From a virus: a stretch of DNA of 39,747 nucleotides. The stretch lies in the IMG/VR virus record IMGVR_UViG_3300017992_000005, positions 1 through 39,747 of that record; one strand, 5' to 3'. Below the pieces are notes generated by a model, which was not told the origin of the DNA, made no database searches, and worked only from the letters and a program-made list of their open reading frames with translations. Each line of letters begins with the position of its first letter. The stretch's first letter is position 1. The position numbers were made by a program, and so were the translations under genes. Of the stretch, positions 23,268 to 30,352 are shown piece after piece.

Positions 23268-23994
23268 CGAACTTGTGCCAGTGAACGGTGAGACATGGCA
23301 GGTCATTCAGTCGGTCGCGCCCGTCGTGCAAGCATCGCGGATGTTCGGCGTCACTGAGGAACAGGCCGCAGTCGTGATGCTCAAGGGCCATGAGCTGCAA
23401 CTGGGGCTCGCGTCGGCGTTCGAGTTTATCCACGTGATCGACTCCAAGCCGAGCATTTCGCCCAAGGGCGCGCTCGCGCTGATCCAAAAGTCCGACCACT
23501 TGATGGGGCTGAGCATCAAAGACGAGGTAGACAGCAAGGGCGAGCCGTCGGCTTGTACGGTGACCATGCGCCGCGTCGGTGGGTTCGAGTACACCTGCAC
23601 GTACACGATGGCGGACGCCCAGCGCGCCGGCGTCATCAAAGCGGGCAGCGCGTGGGAGAAATATCCCGCCAATATGCTGCGGTGGCGCGCTGTGGGCTAC
23701 TGCGCCGACGTGGTGTTCCCGGATGTAATCGGGGGGCTGTATCGCCCTGAGGAGTTGGGCGCCACGGTGAATGCAGACGGCGAACCCCTGAAAGAGGTCG
23801 AGGCCGCACCTGCCGTGCAGGTTATTGACGTGACACCGACCGAGGTGCCTCAAGTCGCGGCACAGCTCACCATCGCGGACATCATCGCGGCAGGGTTCAC
23901 CGCCGAGCAGATCGTGGCCGCCAACGAGGGGACGATTCCCTCAACGAGTGAGGAGTGCAGCGCAGTGCTCGAAGCGCTCCAGGTGGCGGCATAA
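23260..23994 (+). CDS. recT: RecT-family single-strand annealing protein
   Basis: 244 residues from ATG 23260, overlapping the nuclease end. The family pattern is clear: MLKGHELQLGLASAFEFIHV, SKPSISPKGALALIQKS, then VGGFEYTCTYTMADAQRAG and WEKYPANMLRWRAVGYCADV. RecT anneals complementary strands for phage recombination. The C-terminal third is an acidic tail with TIADIIAAGFTAEQI. The neighbours supply nuclease activities, giving a complete strand-annealing set. Confidence 0.85.
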   Translation: MSNELVPVNGETWQVIQSVAPVVQASRMFGVTEEQAAVVMLKGHELQLGLASAFEFIHVIDSKPSISPKGALALIQKSDHLMGLSIKDEVDSKGEPSACTVTMRRVGGFEYTCTYTMADAQRAGVIKAGSAWEKYPANMLRWRAVGYCADVVFPDVIGGLYRPEELGATVNADGEPLKEVEAAPAVQVIDVTPTEVPQVAAQLTIADIIAAGFTAEQIVAANEGTIPSTSEECSAVLEALQVAA

Positions 23995-24755
23995 TGTTAG
24001 ACCACCTCAGCTATTCGTCAATCAGCACATATCAGCTCTGCCCGCGATCTTGGAAGTATCGCTACATCGACAAGCCGCGGGTGCCCACCTCGCCAGCGCT
24101 CGTATTCGGTAGCGCGTTTCACGACGCAATCGAACGCGCCATGATCGAGGGCGAGCCGCCCGCCAAACTTTGGGCGGAATCGTGGGAAGACCAACTTAGC
24201 GACGGGCGCAATGCGGTCATTGATTGGGGCGACAAGAGCGAGCCCGAAATGAGAGAGCTGGGCGCGCGGATGTTCGCCGCCTCCGAGGTTGCTGCGCAAG
24301 TCGCCACGATCAAACCCCTTGTCATTGGCGGGGAGCCCGTGATCGAGAAGCGCGTCGAGATGCGCGTCCCTGGGGTTCCGGTGCCCATCATTGGGTACAT
24401 CGACGTTATCACCGAGGATGGGGTGCCTGGGGACTTCAAGACCTCGGCCCGCAAGTGGAACGCCTCGAAGGCGCGCCAAGAGACGCAGCCCATCTTCTAC
24501 CTCGTAGCTCTCAATCAGGAAGGGTGGGAGCACTCGCCGGATCTGCGATTCCGGCACTATGTGTTCACCAAGACCAAGTCGCCGGCAGCCCAAGTATTCG
24601 AGACGACACGCAACCTGAACCAGATGGTAGGACTAGCCGAGATCGTTGTCGGCGTTTGGAAGAGCATCGAAGCGGGCGCGTTTCCTTGCAACACGACGAC
24701 TTGGAAATGCAACCCCAAGTGGTGCTCGTATTACGATCTCTGCCAGGGGTTCTAG
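23994..24755 (+). CDS. PD-(D/E)XK nuclease with Fe-S cluster cysteines (RecB/Cas4-like)
   Basis: 253 residues, sharing one base with the RecT stop. YSSISTYQLCPRSWKYRYI at the start is the typical N-terminus with the first cluster Cys (Cys16). The active site is Asp137 (GYIDVI), Asp147-x-Lys149 (GDFKTS) and Gln165 (ETQPIFYLVAL). Three C-terminal Cys (CNTTTWKCNPKWC, DLC) complete a probable 4Fe-4S cluster as in AddB/Cas4. It would resect DNA ends to give RecT its single strand. Confidence 0.88.
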   Translation: MLDHLSYSSISTYQLCPRSWKYRYIDKPRVPTSPALVFGSAFHDAIERAMIEGEPPAKLWAESWEDQLSDGRNAVIDWGDKSEPEMRELGARMFAASEVAAQVATIKPLVIGGEPVIEKRVEMRVPGVPVPIIGYIDVITEDGVPGDFKTSARKWNASKARQETQPIFYLVALNQEGWEHSPDLRFRHYVFTKTKSPAAQVFETTRNLNQMVGLAEIVVGVWKSIEAGAFPCNTTTWKCNPKWCSYYDLCQGF

Positions 24756-24757
24756 CG

Positions 24758-25567
24758 ATGCGCCGCCCGCAGTATGCCACAATTGACCCCGCGCCGGGGG
24801 GGCTCGCATTTCGCAGCTCCTACGACGCTGGCCTGGTGGCAGCGCTCAAGGCCAAAGTGCCGCACAGTGACCGCCGCTGGGACGCTGAGGGGAAGCAATG
24901 GGTCGTGGCTCCGCAACACGCCGCCATCCTGGCGGATCTTGCGGCCACCTATCTCGGGGTGCATGTGGATGTGCCCCGAGATGTGGCCGCCCCTGCAGCA
25001 ACGCAACGCATGATTCGCTTGGAGTACTTGGGCGCCGCAAAAGATCGCGGCGGCGAATCGACCGCCTCGGGGTGGGTCGATGGCGGCTGGAATGCCATCT
25101 TCCCCTTGCCAGTGTTGCAGCGGTGGTTCTGCGTTGAGACGCGCCCCGATGAGGCGCCCACCATGTGGGGGATCTTGGGGCTGCCCAAGAGCGCAACCGC
25201 CGCTGAGGTCAAGAGCGCCTATCGACGGCTCGCCCGCCAGTGGCATCCCGACGTGTGCAAGGAGCCCGACGCATCGCGGCAGTTTATGGCGATCCAAGAG
25301 GCATACCGCACGTTGAGCGACGCCACCAAGAGGGCGCGCTACGAGGCTGGGTTGCAGCTCACGGCGGGCCTAGATGTGGTGCAAGGCGCGTCAGTCTGGC
25401 GTCCACCGCTGCGGTGCGGCTGGCTGCTTGTCGAGGCAGTCGAGCAGGTGGGGCGCTTCGTCGTGAGGCGCATCAAGCAGTGGGAGGATATTCGCAACAA
25501 TCAAGGGCTTGTCCTGGTGTCGTACTGGCCGCAAGGCGCGACCAAGTTCGCCACGAGGTGGGCATGA
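24758..25567 (+). CDS. HARP-like / J-domain fusion protein
   Basis: 269 residues from ATG 24758, two bases after the nuclease stop. Residues about 17-68 (SSYDAGLVAALKAKVPHSDR, WDAEGKQWVV) resemble the HARP-type motif of annealing helicases. Residues about 136-198 are a J-domain: GILGLPKSATAAEVKSAYRR, with the HPD triad at 163-165 and FMAIQEAYRTLSD. J-domains stimulate DnaK-type ATPases, so it could recruit host DnaK to a phage DNA complex. The C-terminus (about 215-269) is beta-rich and unknown. Linkage of the two domains is the novelty. Confidence 0.82.
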   Translation: MRRPQYATIDPAPGGLAFRSSYDAGLVAALKAKVPHSDRRWDAEGKQWVVAPQHAAILADLAATYLGVHVDVPRDVAAPAATQRMIRLEYLGAAKDRGGESTASGWVDGGWNAIFPLPVLQRWFCVETRPDEAPTMWGILGLPKSATAAEVKSAYRRLARQWHPDVCKEPDASRQFMAIQEAYRTLSDATKRARYEAGLQLTAGLDVVQGASVWRPPLRCGWLLVEAVEQVGRFVVRRIKQWEDIRNNQGLVLVSYWPQGATKFATRWA

Positions 25568-25577
25568 GGTGATCGAT

Positions 25578-25620
25578 GCGGCTGGGTGGTTTATCCGGGC
25601 TGGAACGGCTACCCAGCCGC
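25578..25620 (+). promoter_or_regulatory. Intergenic hairpin
   Basis: GCGGCTGGGT at 25578-25587 pairs perfectly with ACCCAGCCGC at 25611-25620 around a 23-base loop. No T-run follows (GTTCTCT). It lies between the J-domain gene and a small membrane gene, so it may be an attenuator or an RNA-stability element. Confidence 0.6.
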
Positions 25621-25639
25621 GTTCTCTACAGGAGGCGAC

Positions 25640-25720
25640 ATGTTACCTGAGTTCATCTTTGCACTAGCGGTGTTGGGGTTGCTCGTCTGGCAGGCGAAGA
25701 CGTGGCCGGGGAGGGGCTAG
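25640..25720 (+). CDS. 26-residue membrane microprotein
   Basis: ATG at 25640 with AGGAGGCG six bases upstream. It encodes a single hydrophobic helix (LPEFIFALAVLGLLVW) and a short basic end (QAKTWPGRG). Very small, but with a strong ribosome site and open junctions on both sides. Function unknown. Confidence 0.55.
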   Translation: MLPEFIFALAVLGLLVWQAKTWPGRG

Positions 25721-25722
25721 CG

Positions 25723-26283
25723 ATGACCACAACTGCCATGATAACAGGTTCTGTGGGCGCGGTTGCCCAACGCGAGGGACGCCCACTTGCGGAGTCGTTC
25801 CTCAGCGTGGATGCAATCATCTTGGTTGACGTCTCGGGCTCAATGGCAAGCCATGACGCGCCGGACGGCAGGAGCCGCTACAAGGCTGCCTGTGACGAGC
25901 TGGCCACGATCCAGGCAGCCAATCCCGGCAAGGTCGCTGTTGTGGGGTTCTCTGATCGCGTCGAGTTCTCCCCAGGCGGGGTGCCCACCTTTCAGTCGGG
26001 CGGCACCGACATGGCGGCGGCGCTGAGGTTCGTCAAGGTAGCTGATGGCCTCGGAATCAAGCTGATCCTACTCAGCGACGGGATGCCGAACGATGAGGCG
26101 TCCACACTCACAGTGGCCCGCACGTTCGATGCCAAGATTGACACGGTTTACATTGGCCCCGAGAGAGGGCGCGGCCAAGCGTTTTTGCAGCGGCTTGCAG
26201 CAGCAACAGGCGGTCGCTCTCTAGCCACGGATGAGCCCGCGATGTTGGCGGCGCCCGTCCAATTGCTACTCGCGGCGGCCTAG
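25723..26283 (+). CDS. von Willebrand factor A (vWA) domain protein
   Basis: 186 residues from ATG 25723, two bases after the microprotein. The metal-ion-dependent adhesion site is intact: DVSGS (36-40), GGTDM (threonine near residue 91) and LLSDGMPND. A complete small vWA domain with no signal peptide, so cytoplasmic. In bacteria such domains mediate protein interaction, often with AAA+ ATPases; here the next gene is an ATPase/helicase, which makes a helicase accessory role possible. Partner unknown. Confidence 0.82.
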   Translation: MTTTAMITGSVGAVAQREGRPLAESFLSVDAIILVDVSGSMASHDAPDGRSRYKAACDELATIQAANPGKVAVVGFSDRVEFSPGGVPTFQSGGTDMAAALRFVKVADGLGIKLILLSDGMPNDEASTLTVARTFDAKIDTVYIGPERGRGQAFLQRLAAATGGRSLATDEPAMLAAPVQLLLAAA

Positions 26284-26359
26284 CTTCGCCGCTGCCCCTT
26301 GGGCCCGCTGGGTCCAGAGGAGAGCGACGAAATCACAATCAAGCGAGGACGGGGGAGCA

Positions 26360-27661
26360 ATGACAACGCAGACCAAAACCGCTACCGTCACAGAAATTGG
26401 GCGCCAGTATGTGGCCCGCAATCAAGGCACACTCATCTATTCGCGCTCTCAGTGGTGGCGCTGGACGGGCCAGGTCTGGGCGCCCGTCCATGACCTTGCC
26501 CAGCGCGCCGAGTTCTGGCGCCTGCTCGAAGAGTTCGAGGCAAAAGACCACCAGAAGCCATCGCTGAGCAAGTGCCTCTCGGTGCATGACTATGTGCGCG
26601 CCAAGGTGTTTGTTCCCGAGGAACAGCTCGATGCGGCAACCAACCTAATCAACCTCCAGAACGGCGTGTTCAACCTGCACGACTGCCAGCTCTACCCTCA
26701 CGATTCGAGCTTTTATCTGACCACGGTCTTGCCGTTCAACTATGACGAGTTCGCGCGCACCAACATGTGGGACTTGTATCTGATCACCTCGTTTGTGCAT
26801 CCGCGCAGCTCGACGCACGACCAAGAGTTGATTGACTTTGTGCAGGAGGCCATCGGGTATTCGCTCACCACCGACGTTTCGCAGCACGTGACCTTCTGGT
26901 GCATCGGAGAGGGTGCCAACGGCAAGGGCGTCTTGTTCCACGTCCTGGAGCAACTCGCCGGGACCGCCGCGATTGCACTCAACGTGGGCTTGCTGCGCCG
27001 CGAGCAGTACCAGCTCGCCACACTTGCCGGTAAGCGGATCGCCCTTTGTAGCGAGGCATCATCCACGGAGAACTTGGTCGAGGACGCCATGATCAAGGCG
27101 CTAGTCAGTGGTGACACCATGAGCGTGCGCCAGATTCGCAAAGAGCCCTTCGAGCTGCATCCCACGGCCAAATTGTGGTGGGCCATGAATGAGCTACCTG
27201 CCGTCTCTGACACCTCTGAGGGATTCTGGCGGCGGATGCGCGTGATCCCGTTCAACCGCTCGTTTGACGAGAATGAGCGCATCCCCGACCTCAAGGCACA
27301 ACTCGACGGCGAGCTCTCGGGGATCTTCAACTGGGCGGTCAGAGGGTTGCAACGCCTTCGCAATCGCGGCCAGTTCGACGAGCCCACGCAGGTTCAACAG
27401 GCAACCGAAAAATACCGCCGCGAGTCGAACCCTCTGCGCTTGTTTATCGAGGACAAGTGTGACGTAGGTGATACCTATTCCGTCTCTTCGTCGGCCATCT
27501 ACAGCGCCTACAAGGACTGGTGCCACGACTGCGGGTTCCGCAATCTCAGCATCAAGAACTTCAAGAAAGAGATGGAGCGGCTTGCGTTCTACGCGACGCG
27601 CCGCAATACGGGCGTGACCTACGACGGCTTGAAGCTCAACCTTGGCGCCACCTGGCCCTAA
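26360..27661 (+). CDS. D5-type primase-helicase (superfamily 3 helicase)
   Basis: 433 residues from ATG 26360 with GGGGGAG upstream; earlier in-frame starts run into the vWA gene. Residues about 90-175 (ATNLINLQNGVFNLHDCQLY) are the D5 N-terminal region. The Walker A is GEGANGKG (183-190); ALCSEASS is the likely Walker B region and LWWAMNELPAV the sensor/motif C. The C-terminal end (about 370-433) holds a small DNA-binding-like domain. It lacks a primase domain of its own; the primase is encoded beyond the origin at 28001. It would unwind DNA at the adjacent iterons. Confidence 0.9.
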   Translation: MTTQTKTATVTEIGRQYVARNQGTLIYSRSQWWRWTGQVWAPVHDLAQRAEFWRLLEEFEAKDHQKPSLSKCLSVHDYVRAKVFVPEEQLDAATNLINLQNGVFNLHDCQLYPHDSSFYLTTVLPFNYDEFARTNMWDLYLITSFVHPRSSTHDQELIDFVQEAIGYSLTTDVSQHVTFWCIGEGANGKGVLFHVLEQLAGTAAIALNVGLLRREQYQLATLAGKRIALCSEASSTENLVEDAMIKALVSGDTMSVRQIRKEPFELHPTAKLWWAMNELPAVSDTSEGFWRRMRVIPFNRSFDENERIPDLKAQLDGELSGIFNWAVRGLQRLRNRGQFDEPTQVQQATEKYRRESNPLRLFIEDKCDVGDTYSVSSSAIYSAYKDWCHDCGFRNLSIKNFKKEMERLAFYATRRNTGVTYDGLKLNLGATWP

Positions 27662-28000
27662 AAGGTGTAGGGAGTGTAGGGACGCTAAATCTCCCTACAC
27701 TAGCCTAAGCACTACAGGTAGTGGTTGAGATAGTGCAACAGCACTACAGGTAGTGGTAGGTGTAGGTAGTGTAGGTAGTGTAGGGTTATTGTTACATACA
27801 TTGTATGTAAGCGGTTCATACACCTATATATATATATGGTATGGAGCGTTTACCCTACACTCCCTACACTTATTGCACCAGCTACTAGGGATAGTGGTAC
27901 GAGATGGTGAAGCATACTATAGGTAGTGGTTAGGCATGTTTTGTGGTCAAATCGTTTCCCTACACCTCCCTACACTCCCTACACTGAAAGAGGATCAATC
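27662..28000. other. Iteron-rich intergenic region, candidate replication origin
   Basis: 339 bp with no gene. Eleven GTGTAGG-type iterons, five forward and six reverse, occur in clusters spaced 9 bp apart (10 bp once). Two exact 17-bp repeats of GCACTACAGGTAGTGGT (27709-27725, 27741-27757) plus an imperfect one near 27913 are also present. A perfect palindrome (27792-27810) and an AT tract (27825-27837) lie in the middle. The last cluster ends 16 bases before the primase gene. Layout between helicase and primase genes is typical of a phage origin. Confidence 0.75.
27792..27810. repeat. Perfect palindrome in the origin region
   Basis: TTACATACA (27792-27800), a single T, then TGTATGTAA (27802-27810). 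Nine-base arms with one central base. It sits just beside the AT tract and between inverted iteron clusters; a dimer-binding site is likely. Confidence 0.8.
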
Positions 28001-28813
28001 GTGAGCCCAATCGAGGCAGCTCGCAGGTGGCGTCATCTAGGCATAGCAACGATCCCTTGCTGTGCGAGGTCAAAGCGGCCCGCCATTGACAGTTGGCGAC
28101 AGTACCAGTCGGAATTGCCGTCATCGAGGCAGCTTGAAGTGTGGTTCGCGTCGGGGCGGTATAACCTCGCCGTGGTGACTGGGTGGCGTGGACTCGTCGT
28201 CCTGGATTGGGATGACATCATGGCTTATTCGAGGTGGCTGATGGCCCTCGATGGCGAGACAGCCATGATGGTGGGGGGGACGTATCGAGTGCAGACCTCG
28301 CGGGGAGTGCACCTGTACTTCTACTCGCACGAAGAAACACAGTGTGCCAGAGGCGACGGGTGGGACATCAAAGCGGGCGGGGGGTACGTCTTGGGGGCGC
28401 CAAGCGTTCATCCATCAGGGGCGGTCTACACGCCTCGGGGCGAGACCAAGGATATCGTCGAAATTGCCTCGATATGGGATCTCGTCGAGCGGCCGCCAGC
28501 GCCTATCCAGGCCGCCAGAGAGATTGTGCTGGAGGATCCATTCGACGCCGCGATGAGGCCCGAGAGCGCGGGGGTGTCGATTGAGGATGTCAAGCGCCGA
28601 CACTCTGTGGCCGAGTATTTCGGACTCGGGGCTTTGACGCGATATCAGATGGTGCGGTGTCCATTTCACGACGACCAGCACCCGTCATTGGCAGTCTACC
28701 CCGACGATCATTGGCATTGCTATGTGTGTCAGGCCCATGGTGGCGACGTGATTGATTTTTACACCCGCCTCAAGGGCATCACAGTTCGTGAAGCGTTGAG
28801 AGAGCTTGCGTAA
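28001..28813 (+). CDS. PrimPol-CHC2 primase
   Basis: 270 residues from GTG 28001 with AGAGG upstream; ATG-like starts earlier run into the iterons. Residues about 5-165 form a bifunctional primase/polymerase (PrimPol) domain: VVTGWRGLVVLDWDD with Asp69 and Asp71, and RGVHLYF with His104, plus WDIKAGGGYVLGAPS. Residues about 200-262 are a CHC2-type zinc finger with Cys220, His223, Cys240 and Cys243. CHC2 is usually attached to DnaG-type TOPRIM primases, so its C-terminal fusion to PrimPol is notable. It works with the D5 helicase at the origin. Confidence 0.88.
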   Translation: MSPIEAARRWRHLGIATIPCCARSKRPAIDSWRQYQSELPSSRQLEVWFASGRYNLAVVTGWRGLVVLDWDDIMAYSRWLMALDGETAMMVGGTYRVQTSRGVHLYFYSHEETQCARGDGWDIKAGGGYVLGAPSVHPSGAVYTPRGETKDIVEIASIWDLVERPPAPIQAAREIVLEDPFDAAMRPESAGVSIEDVKRRHSVAEYFGLGALTRYQMVRCPFHDDQHPSLAVYPDDHWHCYVCQAHGGDVIDFYTRLKGITVREALRELA

Positions 28814-28824
28814 GGGAGGATGCG

Positions 28825-28947
28825 ATGGGCTGGGCTCTGCTGGGGTGCGTTGGTGCGTTGGTGTTCGTGATCTCGCTGGTCGTCTACGGCGCGTGTTGCG
28901 TGTCGGGGCGATGTAGCGACAAGGAGGGACGAGATGGGCTACTATGA
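28825..28947 (+). CDS. Small membrane protein
   Basis: 40 residues, GGGAGG five bases before ATG. One hydrophobic helix (ALLGCVGALVFVISLVVYGA) followed by Cys-rich CCVSGRC and charged DKEGRD. Overlaps the next gene by 14 bases. Function unknown. Confidence 0.5.
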   Translation: MGWALLGCVGALVFVISLVVYGACCVSGRCSDKEGRDGLL

Positions 28948-29104
28948 CGAGCCGCACACTGCGGCAGAGATGGCGGAGCATAAGGCGCGGGAGCGCGCCG
29001 AGTATGACTGGGGACCAGAGCTCACCATCGAGCAGATGGTGGCGATGCTGGTGATTCTATTCGTGGGCGGGTTCCTAGTATGCGTTGCACTGGGAGCGTA
29101 CTGA
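28934..29104 (+). CDS. Small membrane protein
   Basis: 56 residues, AAGGAGGGACGAG upstream. A soluble acidic part (YYDEPHTAAEMAEHKARERA) followed by one membrane helix (MVAMLVILFVGGFLVCVAL). Stop overlaps the ATG of the next reading frame (TGATG). Confidence 0.52.
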   Translation: MGYYDEPHTAAEMAEHKARERAEYDWGPELTIEQMVAMLVILFVGGFLVCVALGAY

Positions 29105-29318
29105 TGAGCGCGATAGTATGGGTGTACATTAGGTAGAGACAGGCCGCTCCAACTCGCACGACTGGTCTACCTGGGTTGGGTTGGTCGCTATGGAACTTGG
29201 CGAGGTTGCCAAGGCCGTATACCAGGGGCGCGGTGATCCGTTGCGCGAGATGGTCCAGGTTGGTGCTTTGGCGCTGGCCGCTGTGCAAGACAAGATGAGG
29301 GAGGGCGACGATGAGTGA
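29104..29318 (+). pseudogene. MazG-like NTP pyrophosphohydrolase, frameshifted
   Basis: Translation from the TGATG start gives only MSAIVWVYIR before a stop at 29134. A -1 shift near 29133 joins it to an open frame reading VETGRSNSHDWSTWVGLV, then AMELGEVAKAVYQGRGD and LREMVQVGALALAAVQDK. The latter part matches the MazG-like helix pattern with E-x-x-E-V and LVQVGALALA. The shift site is not a slippery sequence, so a one-base indel or sequencing error is more likely than programmed shifting. MazG-type enzymes hydrolyse NTPs. Its end overlaps the next gene. Confidence 0.55.
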
Positions 29319-29763
29319 GTGGATGACCGAAGCCCGGCTGCGCGAGATCGAGAAACGGGCGGGAAGGGCTGCTGAGAGAGCCAGCAAGGCGCCCGAGGGG
29401 CCGTGGGAATGGCAAGGGGCGGAAGATGACGAGTATCCCGGCGCAGTCGTTGCCTCGGGTGCTGATGTGCTGTTGTGCTGGGAGCACTGGGAGCCAGGCG
29501 ACGACGCCGCGTTACAGGAGTTCATCGCCCACGCCCGCATCGACGTGCCGCTGCTGGTCTGCGACAACGAAGACTTGGTCGCCGGGGCCCGGCGGCTCCT
29601 CGCGCGGATTGCGGAGTTAGAGAGACAACAAGGCGTTCGGAGTGTAGAGAGGCTGGAATCCGCCCAGAAACATCTGGCGAGCCTCACCGCCATCCATCTT
29701 GAGTTCCAAGAAATCTTGGGGATGATGCGTCAGCTAATGGGAGAGGAGGCCGACGATGAGTGA
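29311..29763 (+). CDS. Early phage protein, Ead/Ea22-like
   Basis: 150 residues. The pattern APEGPWEWQGAE, then LQEFIAHARIDVPLLV, is common in lambdoid Ea22-type and many actinophage early proteins. The second half is helical (RRLLARIAELERQ). Role unknown; such genes belong to accessory early regions. Its start overlaps the previous stop and its end is part of a repeated junction. Confidence 0.6.
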   Translation: MSEWMTEARLREIEKRAGRAAERASKAPEGPWEWQGAEDDEYPGAVVASGADVLLCWEHWEPGDDAALQEFIAHARIDVPLLVCDNEDLVAGARRLLARIAELERQQGVRSVERLESAQKHLASLTAIHLEFQEILGMMRQLMGEEADDE

Positions 29764-30082
29764 GCGAGAGCGCATATCCTCGGAAATGCTGGGCAATATT
29801 TCCCAACACTTTCGGAAGAGTATTCCCGACGGGAATGCTGTCTGGAGGTCCGTCGGGCTGGCCATTTTTGAGCTGGAAGAGCGCCGCCAGCAGCGGTGCG
29901 AGACGTGCGTTTGGTCGCTGGGGAGGGTGGACCATCCCGAGGTCGATGACCCGAATATTGAGTGTGTGGGATGTGACCAGCGCAACGGAGAGGCGTGGCC
30001 ATTGGACGGCTATTGTCACGTGTACGAGCATAGGAGTCACGCACGTCGGTATGGTACGCGTGAGGAGGCCGACGATGAGTGA
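29756..30082 (+). CDS. Cysteine-containing hypothetical protein
   Basis: 108 residues, overlapping the previous gene by 8 bases. CETC and CVGC, with another Cys/His later (GYCHVYEH), suggest a zinc ribbon at about residues 45-95. N-terminal part helical. Function unknown. Confidence 0.55.
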   Translation: MSERERISSEMLGNISQHFRKSIPDGNAVWRSVGLAIFELEERRQQRCETCVWSLGRVDHPEVDDPNIECVGCDQRNGEAWPLDGYCHVYEHRSHARRYGTREEADDE

Positions 30083-30215
30083 GCAGCCGCGAACGTGCCG
30101 CGATTGTCTGTGGGTGGCGCTGGCTCCGGGCAACCGGGGCCGGTGTCTGCTCAAGGCCAAGGCCGTCGACCCCGACGACGAGGCGTGTGAGGAGTTTGTG
30201 GAGGCCGACGTATGA
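30075..30215 (+). CDS. Small zinc-knuckle protein
   Basis: 46 residues from ATG 30075. CRDC (8-11), then C24 and C38 with acidic C-terminus (CEEFVEADV). Probably metal-binding. Its start junction duplicates that at 29756. Confidence 0.5.
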   Translation: MSEQPRTCRDCLWVALAPGNRGRCLLKAKAVDPDDEACEEFVEADV

Positions 30216-30352
30216 AAAAGCAATGCAAAAACTGTGAGCGTGCTGGCGTTATCAAATCGTGGCCGTTTCGGGTGCGCGTGATCTGCATGATGAGCGGCAG
30301 CGAGGTCGATCCTAACGGCTGGTGCTCGGATGGAAAGGTGATCGATGGATAA
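30212..30352 (+). CDS. Small four-cysteine protein
   Basis: 46 residues, sharing 4 bases with the previous gene (ATGA). CKNC near the start and two more Cys (VICMMSG, GWCSDG) could bind zinc. Resembles small treble-clef-like phage proteins, but no family is recognised. Confidence 0.5.
   Translation: MKKQCKNCERAGVIKSWPFRVRVICMMSGSEVDPNGWCSDGKVIDG

Noticed and set aside
23994-24755. Cas4 as part of a CRISPR system
   Set aside because: The active site and Fe-S cysteines fit, but the gene overlaps RecT and there is no CRISPR array or other cas gene.
27662-28000. CRISPR array
   Set aside because: Repeats are short (8-17 bp), occur in both orientations, and are separated by 1-60 bases with no regular spacers. 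No cas genes are present; the PD-(D/E)XK nuclease is part of a RecT set.
29079-29090. CCTAGTATGC inside a coding region, resembling the operator motif
   Set aside because: Lacks the leading CCC, lies inside a gene, and has no paired GATAGTGTG nearby.
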